Positions 6,812 through 13,471 of a stretch of DNA of 13,471 nt are shown one piece after another. The stretch lies in NCBI GenBank assembly GCA_910586095.1, contig CAJUHQ010000096.1, positions 1 through 13,471 on the forward strand. Reading direction: 5' to 3'. The translations under genes were made by a program, and so were the position numbers. Origin of the DNA: an uncultured Lachnospiraceae bacterium. GTDB taxonomy: Bacteria; Bacillota; Clostridia; Lachnospirales; Lachnospiraceae. Every line of letters starts with the position of its first letter. Position 1 is the stretch's first letter. The notes beneath the pieces were generated by a model. The model saw only the letters and a program-made list of their open reading frames with translations, was not told the origin of the DNA and ran no database searches.

Positions 6812-8659
6812 TCACTTTCTATCACTATACATTCTGTCTGTTTTCTCGGGCAAAAGTAATATAATGGTAGTCCCCTGATTTTGCTCTGTTTCGATGGTTA
6901 TACCATACAATTCCCCATAACAAAGCTTCACTCTTTGATTAATATTATATAATCCTATACTCGTCTTTCGCTCTGGATTTTTTTGTTCAATATTGCCTCT
7001 TAGTTGCTCTACTGCTTTGTTGTCCATACCACAACCATTGTCAGATACTGATATGCGAATACATGTATCTGTTTGTGTTTCCACAGATGGTACACGTTCT
7101 ATACAGATCATTACTAATCCATCTGATTCCTTCTCCTCAAGCCCGTGAAGAATAGCATTTTCTACAATAGGCTGCAAGAGAAGTGGAAGTGTCATACATG
7201 CCTCCACATCAATTCCATCTTCTATCTGGAACTGATAATCAAATTTATCGCCAAATCTAAGTTTTTGTATCTTCATATAAATTTCAATATGATCCAGCTC
7301 ACTTTTAAGTTTCGTCAGCGCTGTGCCATTGTTTTCCAAGACATATCGCATAGATTTTCCCAACAGTTTGATCGCTGTCGCCGCCTCCTTATCACCTGCG
7401 GTATAGGCCTTCATACGAATAGTTTCCAATGTATTGTACAAAAAATGTGGGTTGATCTGACTGGCAAGCATTTTGAACTCCATGCGCTGCTGTTCATTGA
7501 TAAGCGCCTGCTCATTCAATAACGCCTCATACATACGCGCATCTTTTTCTTTGATCTTTTGCACCATAACCTCAAGATCTGCAAATGCTTCTGAGATTTC
7601 ATCCTGCCCACGCACAATTTCTTCAAACTCATAGTCCTCGTTGCTTGCCTGATGCATCACATGCCGCAATACACCAATTCGCTTTGTAAAATATCCTGTA
7701 AAAAAGTGAATCAAAATTGCCGGAAACACTAATGCCATTGAAATAATCAACAAGCAAATCCGAATAATACCAATAATCTTTCCATACGATTTATCATTGA
7801 TTGTACATATATATATCCGTGAATCTGATTGATACAGATGTAGTGTTGACATATTCAAAAAGCACGTCTTATGGTCAATTTCTCTATTGCCTGTGTACTG
7901 AAAATAATTCTGTTCATAATCAATTTCAACCATCTGAGGCTTTCCATAATCTGCCCTGTCAGTTGCAAAAAAGACACTTCCCTTATCCACTGACACACAA
8001 ATGCGATATTCCTGGCTATTTATACGCGCCTTGAGATAGTTATCGCTTAAACGAATCACCAAAACAGCATTGTAGTTAGAACCTACTAATGGTATCTTTC
8101 TAACTAGACACAAATTCCAATACTGATTATCATACTGATCGATAATCTCCATTTCTGTCCAAAATATGCTCGCTTGCGTAGATGCTTTTTGATACCAATC
8201 TGTTTCCATTATTGTGCTGTCAACCTTATGATACTGTTTGTAATCATAAAAATTTGGATTATCACAATAGATTTCTAATTGTGCAATCTCTGTATAATTA
8301 TACAAATAATTGTCGATTGATGAAGCTGATTGATTTACGGCTTCCATTAGATCCTGTTCAGAGGCATAACTTCCTGTCAATATAGAAAGTACCTCTTTGT
8401 TAAAAGACAGTTCTTCTGAAATGTTATAGACCTGTGTTGTAATCTCGAAAAGTATCGTCCGTACCCTCAGATTATCTGACTCCAGCAAATCCCCATAATA
8501 ACTTGTCAAAAGCCCTAATGTATTGCCGACAAGAAAAATTCCTATGAGGGTGACAGGAAGTAAAACAGCTAATATATAGACTGTATACAATTGTTTGTGT
8601 ATTTTTGATTTCTTTAAAAATCCAAATGGCTCATGTTTATTTGAACGCGTGTTTTTCAA
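6812..8659 (-). CDS. YesM-type membrane sensor histidine kinase
   Basis: Transmembrane kinase that senses an extracellular signal and phosphorylates a response regulator. Residues 25-50 form the first membrane span; about 50-293 form an extracellular sensor domain (Cache-like by position, not by recognisable motif); the second span is at about 296-320, followed by a HAMP-like linker to about 375. The kinase core is of the His_kinase/LytS-YesM type: phosphoacceptor His405 in NPHFLYNTLETIRMKAY, N box LLLQPIVENAILHGL with Asn501, G1 box DNGCGM at 540-545, and G2 box SIGLYNINQRVKLCYG at 567-582. Length of 615 is normal. The only reasonable start is a TTG at 8659, 5 bases after the stop of the receiver gene and with a weak ribosome binding site, so translation is probably coupled. 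The usual partner, a YesN regulator, is not adjacent but beyond the transporter operon. Confidence 0.93.
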   Translation of the reverse strand: MKNTRSNKHEPFGFLKKSKIHKQLYTVYILAVLLPVTLIGIFLVGNTLGLLTSYYGDLLESDNLRVRTILFEITTQVYNISEELSFNKEVLSILTGSYASEQDLMEAVNQSASSIDNYLYNYTEIAQLEIYCDNPNFYDYKQYHKVDSTIMETDWYQKASTQASIFWTEMEIIDQYDNQYWNLCLVRKIPLVGSNYNAVLVIRLSDNYLKARINSQEYRICVSVDKGSVFFATDRADYGKPQMVEIDYEQNYFQYTGNREIDHKTCFLNMSTLHLYQSDSRIYICTINDKSYGKIIGIIRICLLIISMALVFPAILIHFFTGYFTKRIGVLRHVMHQASNEDYEFEEIVRGQDEISEAFADLEVMVQKIKEKDARMYEALLNEQALINEQQRMEFKMLASQINPHFLYNTLETIRMKAYTAGDKEAATAIKLLGKSMRYVLENNGTALTKLKSELDHIEIYMKIQKLRFGDKFDYQFQIEDGIDVEACMTLPLLLQPIVENAILHGLEEKESDGLVMICIERVPSVETQTDTCIRISVSDNGCGMDNKAVEQLRGNIEQKNPERKTSIGLYNINQRVKLCYGELYGITIETEQNQGTTIILLLPEKTDRMYSDRK

Positions 8660-8664
8660 GGATA

Positions 8665-9090
8665 CTACCCATTTCCATATTTCTCTTTGTAGGCATACAA
8701 TTGTATAATATTTTGCACACGCCTTTTAATAATACGTGGTTCAAATGGCTTAATCACCATATCTGCCACTTTATATTCAAATGCTTTGACTTCTGTCTCC
8801 TCCGACGAATCGTCTGTGATTACTACCACTGGCAATTTGTCTAGAAGAGCTTGACTCCTCATATAATCTAACACGCCAAAGCCATCTATCCCTGGCATAA
8901 TGATATCGAGCAGTACCACTGCAAGACTATCATGTTCTACTGCAATAATATCAATTGACTCCTGCCCGCCGGCCGCCTCTATAATATCGTACTCATCACG
9001 GAAGATGCATGCAAGCATATACCTGTTTATCCCCTTGTCGTCGACTACAAGTATCCTACTTTTCGTTTCCACATTATTACCCCATTTCAT
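8665..9090 (-). CDS. Free-standing CheY-like receiver protein
   Basis: Single-domain response regulator with no output domain: about 141 residues, all explained by a receiver fold. With the ATG at 9090, the acidic pair is Asp17-Asp18 (ILVVDDKGINR), the phosphoacceptor is Asp62 (VVLLDIIMPGIDGF), the switch Thr is Thr92 (VVITDDS) and the conserved Lys is Lys114 (VIKPFEP). The C-terminal helix runs to IIQLYAYKEKYGNG, a pattern also seen in receivers that act in relays or are fused to other signalling domains. Start is uncertain: GTG at 9105 lies inside a hairpin, ATG at 9090 has AAGGGG only 2 bases away, and GTG at 9072 has GGGG at 7 bases and would begin right before the first strand. Flanked by the TetR-HPt gene upstream and the kinase 5 bases downstream, it is a natural shuttle between them. 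That role is inferred. Confidence 0.88.
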   Translation of the reverse strand: MKWGNNVETKSRILVVDDKGINRYMLACIFRDEYDIIEAAGGQESIDIIAVEHDSLAVVLLDIIMPGIDGFGVLDYMRSQALLDKLPVVVITDDSSEETEVKAFEYKVADMVIKPFEPRIIKRRVQNIIQLYAYKEKYGNG

Positions 9091-9098
9091 AACCCCTT

Positions 9099-9132
9099 GT
9101 AACACCTAGCCTAAAAATAACTAGCGTGTTAC
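9099..9132 (-). promoter_or_regulatory. Inverted repeat just before the receiver gene
   Basis: Eleven-base arms GTAACACCTAG (9099-9109) and CTAG-G-GTGTTAC type complement (9121-9132, one bulged base) around an 11-base loop, in the 52-base gap after the TetR-HPt gene. On the transcribed strand it is followed by AAGGGG, not by T's, so it is not a normal terminator. It could be an RNA hairpin affecting translation of the receiver gene, or a DNA operator. Confidence 0.5.
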
Positions 9133-9142
9133 AGCGTCCCTT

Positions 9143-10090
9143 TTACAACAACATGGTAATCATAGCACAAGCCTCCATAACTTCCTCATAAGCTTCCTTC
9201 GCACCGTCAAATCTGCCCAGACGAAGAATCTCCACCAACACACTCAACTTATTATGCACTGTGTCAAGTCCAAGATTAGCAGCCATTCCCTTTAATCCAT
9301 GTGCATAGGCAAAGGCTCCCTTTACGTCTTTTTGATCAATTGCCATACTAAGTTCCTTAAAATCTGGATCTCCAAAAAATTCTGTCAAAAATTCTCTGTA
9401 TGTATCCCGATTTCCCTTCATGCGCTCCAAGGCTTTTTCTACATTCACTCCCCTTTCTTTTAGCATGTCCCAAAATGGTTCCTCCCCTTCTAAGATACGA
9501 ATTCCATTAAAAAGCATTTGATTTTGCTTTTCCAAAAGTCTCTGTGCAGTTTCCATACTATAATATTGACTTGCACGCACCATCTGTACGAATCCCAAAA
9601 AAGAGGCAGACACCAAAAAAGCTGTTTCTCTAGCGTTTGTCACCTTAATCTCCCCATGTGCCATTGCAGTATTTAAATACGTCTCTATCCGAAGCAAAAA
9701 GGGATTTTCTTCTAACTTCATACCTCCCTGATACAATACTTGCATATAGACATCTCCTGCACCAAGAGAATAGAACTTTTCTAGCATCTTTCTTGTAATT
9801 CTATTATAATTGGTCAATAAATTTTGTTCCTTTAAATAATTCTCATCCATAACAGAAAGAAATGGTTCCGCCTGCAATGCTGCCACAGCTCTCCCCAACG
9901 CATTCTTGTCCTCAAAACGCTGATAAATTGCCGAATTTGAACAGCCACTTTCCTTTGCAACCTTGCGGATTGTTAGTTCCTCATAGCCTCCCTGATTGAT
10001 AATCTCCACTGCGGAATCCAATATTTTTTTCCCTACAGTATCCTCTGGCACTACTTGCTTTTTTTCTTCGTCCTGACCCTCATATATCAT
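9143..10090 (-). CDS. TetR-family DNA-binding protein fused to a C-terminal HPt phosphotransfer domain
   Basis: Probable transcription regulator with an unusual built-in phosphotransfer domain. With the ATG at 10090 (GGGGGAG 4 bases upstream) the product has 315 residues. Residues 20-66 are a TetR N-terminal domain: ILDSAVEIINQGGYEEL, helix-turn-helix IRKVAKESGCSNSAIYQRF, then DKNALGRAV. Residues about 75-200 are helical and fit a TetR ligand/dimerisation region. After EGEEP, residues 206-315 match an HPt domain: NVEKALERMKGNRDTYREFL, DFKELSMAIDQKDVKGAFAY, then AHGLKGMAANLGL, with phosphoacceptor His264 in the HxLKGxxxxLG pattern, and two further helices. The reading frame runs through the junction without interruption. 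It lies 34 bases after scpB and 52 before the receiver gene, so is probably co-transcribed with both. TetR and HPt calls are each solid from motifs; the phosphorelay role and the DNA target are inference. Confidence 0.88.
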   Translation of the reverse strand: MIYEGQDEEKKQVVPEDTVGKKILDSAVEIINQGGYEELTIRKVAKESGCSNSAIYQRFEDKNALGRAVAALQAEPFLSVMDENYLKEQNLLTNYNRITRKMLEKFYSLGAGDVYMQVLYQGGMKLEENPFLLRIETYLNTAMAHGEIKVTNARETAFLVSASFLGFVQMVRASQYYSMETAQRLLEKQNQMLFNGIRILEGEEPFWDMLKERGVNVEKALERMKGNRDTYREFLTEFFGDPDFKELSMAIDQKDVKGAFAYAHGLKGMAANLGLDTVHNKLSVLVEILRLGRFDGAKEAYEEVMEACAMITMLL

Positions 10091-10124
10091 AGTACTCCCC
10101 CGATGTGTCATTATCCTGATGTTG

Positions 10125-10694
10125 TTATATTTCTACATTGAGTTCTGCTTCTTGTTTTGCTTGTCTCTTAAAATCCTCTAGCTGCTCTGGATTTACTGTC
10201 GGCAGATCTACCAATGATTTGACCCCAAAGGTCTTTAAAAACTCCTCTGTGGTTCCAAAAAGCAAAGGGCGTCCTGGCGCATCTAGTCTCCCTAATTCTT
10301 GTACCAAATTAAACTCTATCAATCTGTTGACAGCATGTTCGCTACTCACACCGCGAATTTTTTCCACTTCGAGCTTTGTTACTGGCTGTTTATATGCGAT
10401 AATAGATAGCGTCTCAAGCAAAGTATCTGACAAAACATACTTTCGTGGTGCTTTAGCTATCTTAATGAGATATTCATATAATTCTGGTTTGGTACAAAGC
10501 TGGACAGCATTCTCCAACTCTAATATATAAATACCTCGATCTTCTTTCTCGTATCTATCATTCATGTGAGCGATCACACTGCGGATCTCCTCCTCTGACA
10601 GTTCAAGTACATGCATCAGCTTTGCAATTTCTACAGAATTGCCCATTGCAAAAAGTACCGCCTCGATAATTGCCATAACCTTTTTTTCTTTCAA
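10125..10694 (-). CDS. scpB: Segregation and condensation protein B
   Basis: Cytoplasmic kleisin partner that, as a dimer with ScpA, binds SMC to form the chromosome-organising condensin complex. The 189-residue product matches the family along its length: first winged helix IIEAVLFAMGNSVEIAKLMHVL, then TLLETLSIIAYKQPVTKLEVEKIRGV, RLIEFNLVQELGRLDAPGRPLLFGTTEEFLKTFG and a charged C-terminal tail. Length is typical. No ATG lies near the expected N-terminus except one seven codons in; the TTG at 10694 is chosen because AAAGGTGG lies 9 bases upstream, giving MKEKKVMAIIEAV. A TTG two codons earlier is too close to that site. It follows scpA by 30 bases. Confidence 0.95.
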   Translation of the reverse strand: MKEKKVMAIIEAVLFAMGNSVEIAKLMHVLELSEEEIRSVIAHMNDRYEKEDRGIYILELENAVQLCTKPELYEYLIKIAKAPRKYVLSDTLLETLSIIAYKQPVTKLEVEKIRGVSSEHAVNRLIEFNLVQELGRLDAPGRPLLFGTTEEFLKTFGVKSLVDLPTVNPEQLEDFKRQAKQEAELNVEI

Positions 10695-10724
10695 ACCCAA
10701 AAACCACCTTTATATCCCATAATT

Positions 10725-11474
10725 TTATGCCACAAGGCTTGAAGTTATCGTAATATCTGCAAAGGTATCTTCCTGTTCTATGGAGATTGTGCCCTGCTTA
10801 ATCATTTCAAGGATCGCTATAAATGTTACGATAACCTCCATTTTACTTCCTTGCTTTTCAAGCAGTTTCTTGAAGCTAAACCGTTTATGATTTTTTATAT
10901 ATCCTTCAATATAATTTTGCTTTTCTTCGAGATTGATCTCATCTTTCTCGATCTTACCAAAATGGCTTCGAATCGGATCAATCTTATCTGCCTGTCGCTT
11001 CATAATGGATTTAAAAATTTCGTGAAGCTTTGCTAAGTTTAAATCTCCAATTAAATCCTTATAGTCAATCGGATACTGATAATCTGCCACTTCTTTTGGA
11101 AGCATTGGCGCCTTATACCAGCTTTTCGATGCATCTACTTGTCTATCCCGCAACTCCAATGCCATATATTGATACATTTTGTATTCCAAAAGCTTCTGTA
11201 CCAACTCTGCTCGTGGATCCTCTTCCTCTCCCTCCTCATTTACCTCCTTGGGAAGGAGCATCTTACATTTAATGTCAAGCAACGTTGCGGCCATCACCAA
11301 AAACTCACTCATGACATTCATATCTTCTGTCTTCATGCCCTCAATATAATCCATATATTGTTTTGTGATTGTTACGATAGGAATATCATATATATCAATC
11401 TTACTCTTTTCAATTAAATACAACAAGAGATCCAGCGGCCCTTCAAACACTTCGAGCCTCACTGATAAACTCAT
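10725..11474 (-). CDS. scpA: Segregation and condensation protein A (kleisin)
   Basis: Kleisin subunit that bridges the SMC heads and binds ScpB in the nucleoid. The 249-residue product begins with the family hallmark LEVFEGPLDLLLYLIEKSKIDIYDIPI, followed by ITKQYMDYI, FLVMAATLLDIKCKMLLP and an acidic linker. The C-terminal winged helix region contains VIVTFIAILEMIKQGTISIEQEDTFADI, which contacts SMC. The ATG at 11474 is chosen because GGAGG lies 4 bases upstream and it starts right before the conserved domain; the open frame extends 22 codons further but has no support. It is probably the first gene of a transcript that also carries scpB, the TetR-HPt gene, the receiver and the kinase, with a promoter near 11636-11664 and a structured leader. 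Confidence 0.95.
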   Translation of the reverse strand: MSLSVRLEVFEGPLDLLLYLIEKSKIDIYDIPIVTITKQYMDYIEGMKTEDMNVMSEFLVMAATLLDIKCKMLLPKEVNEEGEEEDPRAELVQKLLEYKMYQYMALELRDRQVDASKSWYKAPMLPKEVADYQYPIDYKDLIGDLNLAKLHEIFKSIMKRQADKIDPIRSHFGKIEKDEINLEEKQNYIEGYIKNHKRFSFKKLLEKQGSKMEVIVTFIAILEMIKQGTISIEQEDTFADITITSSLVA

Positions 11475-11504
11475 AGCGCCTCCATTCTGCATAATCCCGT
11501 AATA

Positions 11505-11550
11505 CGCCGCAAATGCGGCTTCTCTACATTGATGCAACACATTTGCGGCG
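11505..11550 (-). promoter_or_regulatory. Long GC-rich inverted repeat in the scpA leader
   Basis: Perfect 11-base arms CGCCGCAAATG (11505-11515) and CATTTGCGGCG (11540-11550) with a 24-base spacer, 31 bases upstream of the scpA start. The arm near the gene can also fold locally (GCCGC-AAAT-GCGGC, 11506-11519), so two structures exclude each other. No T-run follows, so it is not a simple terminator. It stands out in AT-rich surroundings and may be a leader control element or a dispersed repeat. Confidence 0.55.
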
Positions 11551-11635
11551 CATGATATACTTGCAAAATTTTTCTAGTCTATACTATTGGATACAAACGT
11601 TCTTATCGACCACATTCTGTCTTGTATACACTCTT

Positions 11636-11664
11636 ATTATACAAAGAATTTGCAGAAAGTACAA
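11636..11664 (-). promoter_or_regulatory. Predicted sigma-A-type promoter for scpA transcript
   Basis: On the - strand, TTGTAC (complement of 11659-11664), a 17-base spacer and a perfect TATAAT (complement of 11636-11641), about 160 bases before scpA. A perfect TTGACA also occurs further upstream (complement of 11709-11714) but its -10 is poor. The 308 bases between the metallophosphoesterase stop and the scpA start hold this promoter and the inverted repeat; I see no gene and no clear terminator there. Confidence 0.6.
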
Positions 11665-11782
11665 GACAAATTTTTGTTTGTTATGATACAGTAGCGACAT
11701 TGGTAAACTGTCAATGCCTTTTCTTTTTCTCTGACATTTTGTATAATTTTCTGCTACTACTTAATCTGTTTCACACACCCAT

Positions 11783-12649
11783 TCACAACTTTGGTTTTAA
11801 AGTAACTTCATACAATTGAGCAGGATTAAAAAATCTTAGCTTAATCGTATGTGATCCTAAACCGCGCCCTAAAAGCATGACAGTCTTTCCCTCTTTGTAC
11901 ACGCCTCCATCATACTTTGGAAATATCCGAAGAGATGGCGCTAAGACACCTCCCAAAAAGGGCAATTTCATGATTCCTCCATGCACATGTCCTGACACCA
12001 CCAGATCAGCCCCCCACTGCGCATATTCCTCAAAATAGTCAGGGTTGTGCGCAATCAAAAGATTGCACTTATCTTTTATGGGTTTTGCAATCATCTGTTG
12101 TAAATATCCTTGTTTCATTGCACACTTCCTAAAATGTGCAAAATATTTTAGGTCTAACTCTAACCCTGTTATTTGAATGTTATATTTTGGTATCTCTACA
12201 CTTTCATTTTCTAGCAAACAAACGTTTTTATTCGTCAAACTACTCTTAAGAAAATGATACTGGTTTCCAAACCGTTCAGGACAATTTTTTATTTTTGATT
12301 CATGATTGCCTAAACCATAATAAATTTTGTAATCACGACTTAAAATCTGTATCAGCTCAATTCCTGGTGTCATATCCTCCTTCTCTTCTGAAGTCACCAA
12401 ATCCCCTGCAACAACAATAAAATCAGGGTTTATATTCTTAATAGTATGAATCAATTTTTCATTTTTATTTCCATACACCTGATTGTGCAGATCTGATATC
12501 AAAACAAATCTGCATTTTTGTGACAATCCCGAGAGAAAAAATTCTTCTTTCACAACCTCAAACCGATTTCCGTCAATAATACCTACTGCCAAAAGAGCAG
12601 CTAAAAGCAGCCCGACTGCTACTACCGCTATCCCTAATACACTCTGCAT
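11783..12649 (-). CDS. Membrane-anchored calcineurin-like metallophosphoesterase
   Basis: Predicted two-metal phosphoesterase of the YkuE/PhoD-like group, tethered by one N-terminal span (residues about 3-24) with the catalytic domain probably outside or at the membrane face. All signature motifs are present in order: ISDLHN (Asp53, His55), VAGDLV (Asp83), GLGNHES (Asn115, His116), LLIAHNPD (His201) and VVSGHVHGG (His221, His223), which together bind the dinuclear metal centre. The end region GGGVY-type and LGSHTIKLRFFNPAQLYEVTL is typical of these proteins. The 288-residue length is normal. Start ATG at 12649 has AGGAA 5 bases upstream. It lies 22 bases after the carboxypeptidase gene and is probably co-transcribed with it, suggesting cell-envelope work, but the substrate is not shown by the sequence. 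Confidence 0.88.
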   Translation of the reverse strand: MQSVLGIAVVAVGLLLAALLAVGIIDGNRFEVVKEEFFLSGLSQKCRFVLISDLHNQVYGNKNEKLIHTIKNINPDFIVVAGDLVTSEEKEDMTPGIELIQILSRDYKIYYGLGNHESKIKNCPERFGNQYHFLKSSLTNKNVCLLENESVEIPKYNIQITGLELDLKYFAHFRKCAMKQGYLQQMIAKPIKDKCNLLIAHNPDYFEEYAQWGADLVVSGHVHGGIMKLPFLGGVLAPSLRIFPKYDGGVYKEGKTVMLLGRGLGSHTIKLRFFNPAQLYEVTLKPKL

Positions 12650-12671
12650 GTCATTCCTGCCTTTGCTTATC

Positions 12672-13471
12672 CTACACCAGATATTTCATACATACCTTCT
12701 TAAAATAATCCAAAAAATACGCCTTCTCCACTGTTTCCATAGCAATGATTGGCACTTTGCCAAGCTCTCGCCCTGCAAGCAAAAACGTAATCGAGCCCAC
12801 TTGTGTTCCCTCTTCAATAGGGGCCGCCAACGCATCATAATACTGAAGCTTCTTCTCTATTTGGCTAAAATCCGAACCACTTACATCAAGATATCGAAAT
12901 GCACTTTTGGCTCCTATTGCAACTTGCTCTGCCTTTCCACCACGTACTGGTAAGCTGCCAAAATCTTCTTTATTTTCATCCACATACAGTCGTGTCACTG
13001 CAAAACCATACTCTAGAAGATTCTTAGCCTCAGAAAATCGTATTTTAAAATCAGGTGCTCCCATAATCACAGCAATCAAATCAATATCATCCTTATGTGC
13101 TGTTGCACTAAAACAATATTTTGCTGCACTGGTTGACCCTGTCTTTAGTCCTGTTGTCCATTGGTACTGCTTTAACAATTTGTTGGTACTTGACAATGTA
13201 AAGGTACTACTTCCTTGCCTTGTCACATGTGTGATATCTTCCATCCATATCTTTGTGTAATCATATATCTGAGGATAGCGCGTAATCAACTCACGCGACA
13301 TAATTGCTACATCACGCGCTGTTGTATGATGCGCACTATCATTGCTCAAACCACAACAATCTAGAAAATTTGTATTGCTCATGCCAAGTTGTTGTGCTTT
13401 CTCATTCATCTGATTCACAAATTCTGTCTCACTACCTGCTATATACTCCGCCATAGCCACAGAAGCATCAT
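12672..13471 (-). CDS. D-alanyl-D-alanine carboxypeptidase (penicillin-binding protein 5 / DacF type), 5'-partial
   Basis: Secreted or membrane-attached serine peptidase that trims the terminal D-Ala from peptidoglycan stem peptides. The window cuts the gene: reading starts at DASVAMAEYIAGS, just after the position of the expected SxN motif, so the signal peptide and the SxxK serine lie outside. The third active-site motif, KTGS, is at visible residues 109-112 (TTGLKTGSTSAAKY). Other family landmarks are NTNFLDCCGLSN, HHTTARDVAIMSRELI and the NLLEYGF segment, followed by a C-terminal beta-rich domain ending in a likely membrane-associating helix (AYFLDYFKKVCMKYLV). 265 residues are visible; full members are near 400. 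Annotating the in-frame GTG at 13460 as the start would be wrong because the conserved sequence continues to the edge. Confidence 0.93.
   Translation of the reverse strand, partial: DASVAMAEYIAGSETEFVNQMNEKAQQLGMSNTNFLDCCGLSNDSAHHTTARDVAIMSRELITRYPQIYDYTKIWMEDITHVTRQGSSTFTLSSTNKLLKQYQWTTGLKTGSTSAAKYCFSATAHKDDIDLIAVIMGAPDFKIRFSEAKNLLEYGFAVTRLYVDENKEDFGSLPVRGGKAEQVAIGAKSAFRYLDVSGSDFSQIEKKLQYYDALAAPIEEGTQVGSITFLLAGRELGKVPIIAMETVEKAYFLDYFKKVCMKYLV

Noticed and set aside
7145..7522. 125-codon open frame on the + strand inside the kinase gene
   Set aside because: It is antisense to the conserved kinase core (NPHFLYN and N box), has no ribosome binding site and no recognisable motif.
10138..10530. 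130-codon + strand open frame opposite scpB
   Set aside because: Antisense to a full-length conserved scpB; composition is Ser/Cys-rich as expected of a shadow frame.
11622..11819. 65-codon + strand open frame in the gap before scpA
   Set aside because: No ribosome binding site; low-complexity Leu/Phe-rich product; it overlaps the predicted scpA promoter and the end of the phosphoesterase gene.
12483..12953. 156-codon + strand open frame across the phosphoesterase/carboxypeptidase junction
   Set aside because: Overlaps two well-supported genes on the other strand and shows no domain features.
1..13471. Mobile element, CRISPR array, tRNA or rRNA
   Set aside because: No transposase or integrase reading frame, no regularly spaced repeats, and no tRNA- or rRNA-like sequence was recognised on either strand by eye.

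Overview
The window looks like a chromosomal segment of an AT-rich, low-GC Gram-positive anaerobe, most likely a Lachnospiraceae-type Clostridium relative. The evidence is strong AAGGAGG-type ribosome binding sites, several TTG starts, a YesM/YesN-style regulated CUT1 sugar transporter, ScpA/ScpB, a sporulation-type D-Ala-D-Ala carboxypeptidase and a lipoprotein signal with an LAAC lipobox. This is inferred from gene content alone.

Layout, left to right. (1) Bases 1-1291, + strand: the end of a YesN-type response regulator (receiver end, long middle, AraC DNA-binding domain), cut by the window edge and interrupted by a +1 frameshift at a run of eight C's. (2) Bases 1381-6612, - strand: an oligosaccharide uptake operon read right to left: permease with an unusual 4-TM N-terminal extension, second permease, lipoprotein solute-binding protein, YesL-like DUF624 membrane protein. 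No ATPase is encoded, as is usual where a shared MsmX-type ATPase serves many importers. (3) Bases 6812-9090, - strand: a YesM-type sensor kinase preceded by a free-standing receiver protein. (4) Bases 9143-10090, - strand: a TetR-type DNA-binding protein with a C-terminal histidine phosphotransfer (HPt) domain, the most unusual gene here. (5) Bases 10125-11474, - strand: scpB and scpA (condensin partners). (6) Bases 11783-13471, - strand: a membrane-anchored metallophosphoesterase and the 3' part of a D-alanyl-D-alanine carboxypeptidase.

How they may work together. Genes 3 to 5 lie head to tail with gaps of 5 to 52 bases and no terminator between them, so scpA-scpB-tetR/HPt-receiver-kinase is probably one transcript ending at the strong hairpin at 6765-6795. 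The kinase, receiver and HPt supply the pieces of a His-Asp-His relay ending on a TetR-type repressor. The usual output partner of a YesM kinase, the YesN regulator, is on the far side of the transporter operon and is frameshifted. A working hypothesis is that the kinase senses an extracellular signal (perhaps with the binding protein) and has two possible outputs: the classical YesN route to the transporter promoter, and a receiver/HPt-TetR route. The relay is inference; the domain content is read directly.

Structured non-coding DNA includes a bidirectional terminator at 1373-1400, an intercistronic hairpin without a T-run at 2027-2061, a 258-base leader before the binding-protein gene, and two long inverted repeats at 9099-9132 and 11505-11550. 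I see no tRNA, rRNA, CRISPR array, insertion sequence or prophage gene.
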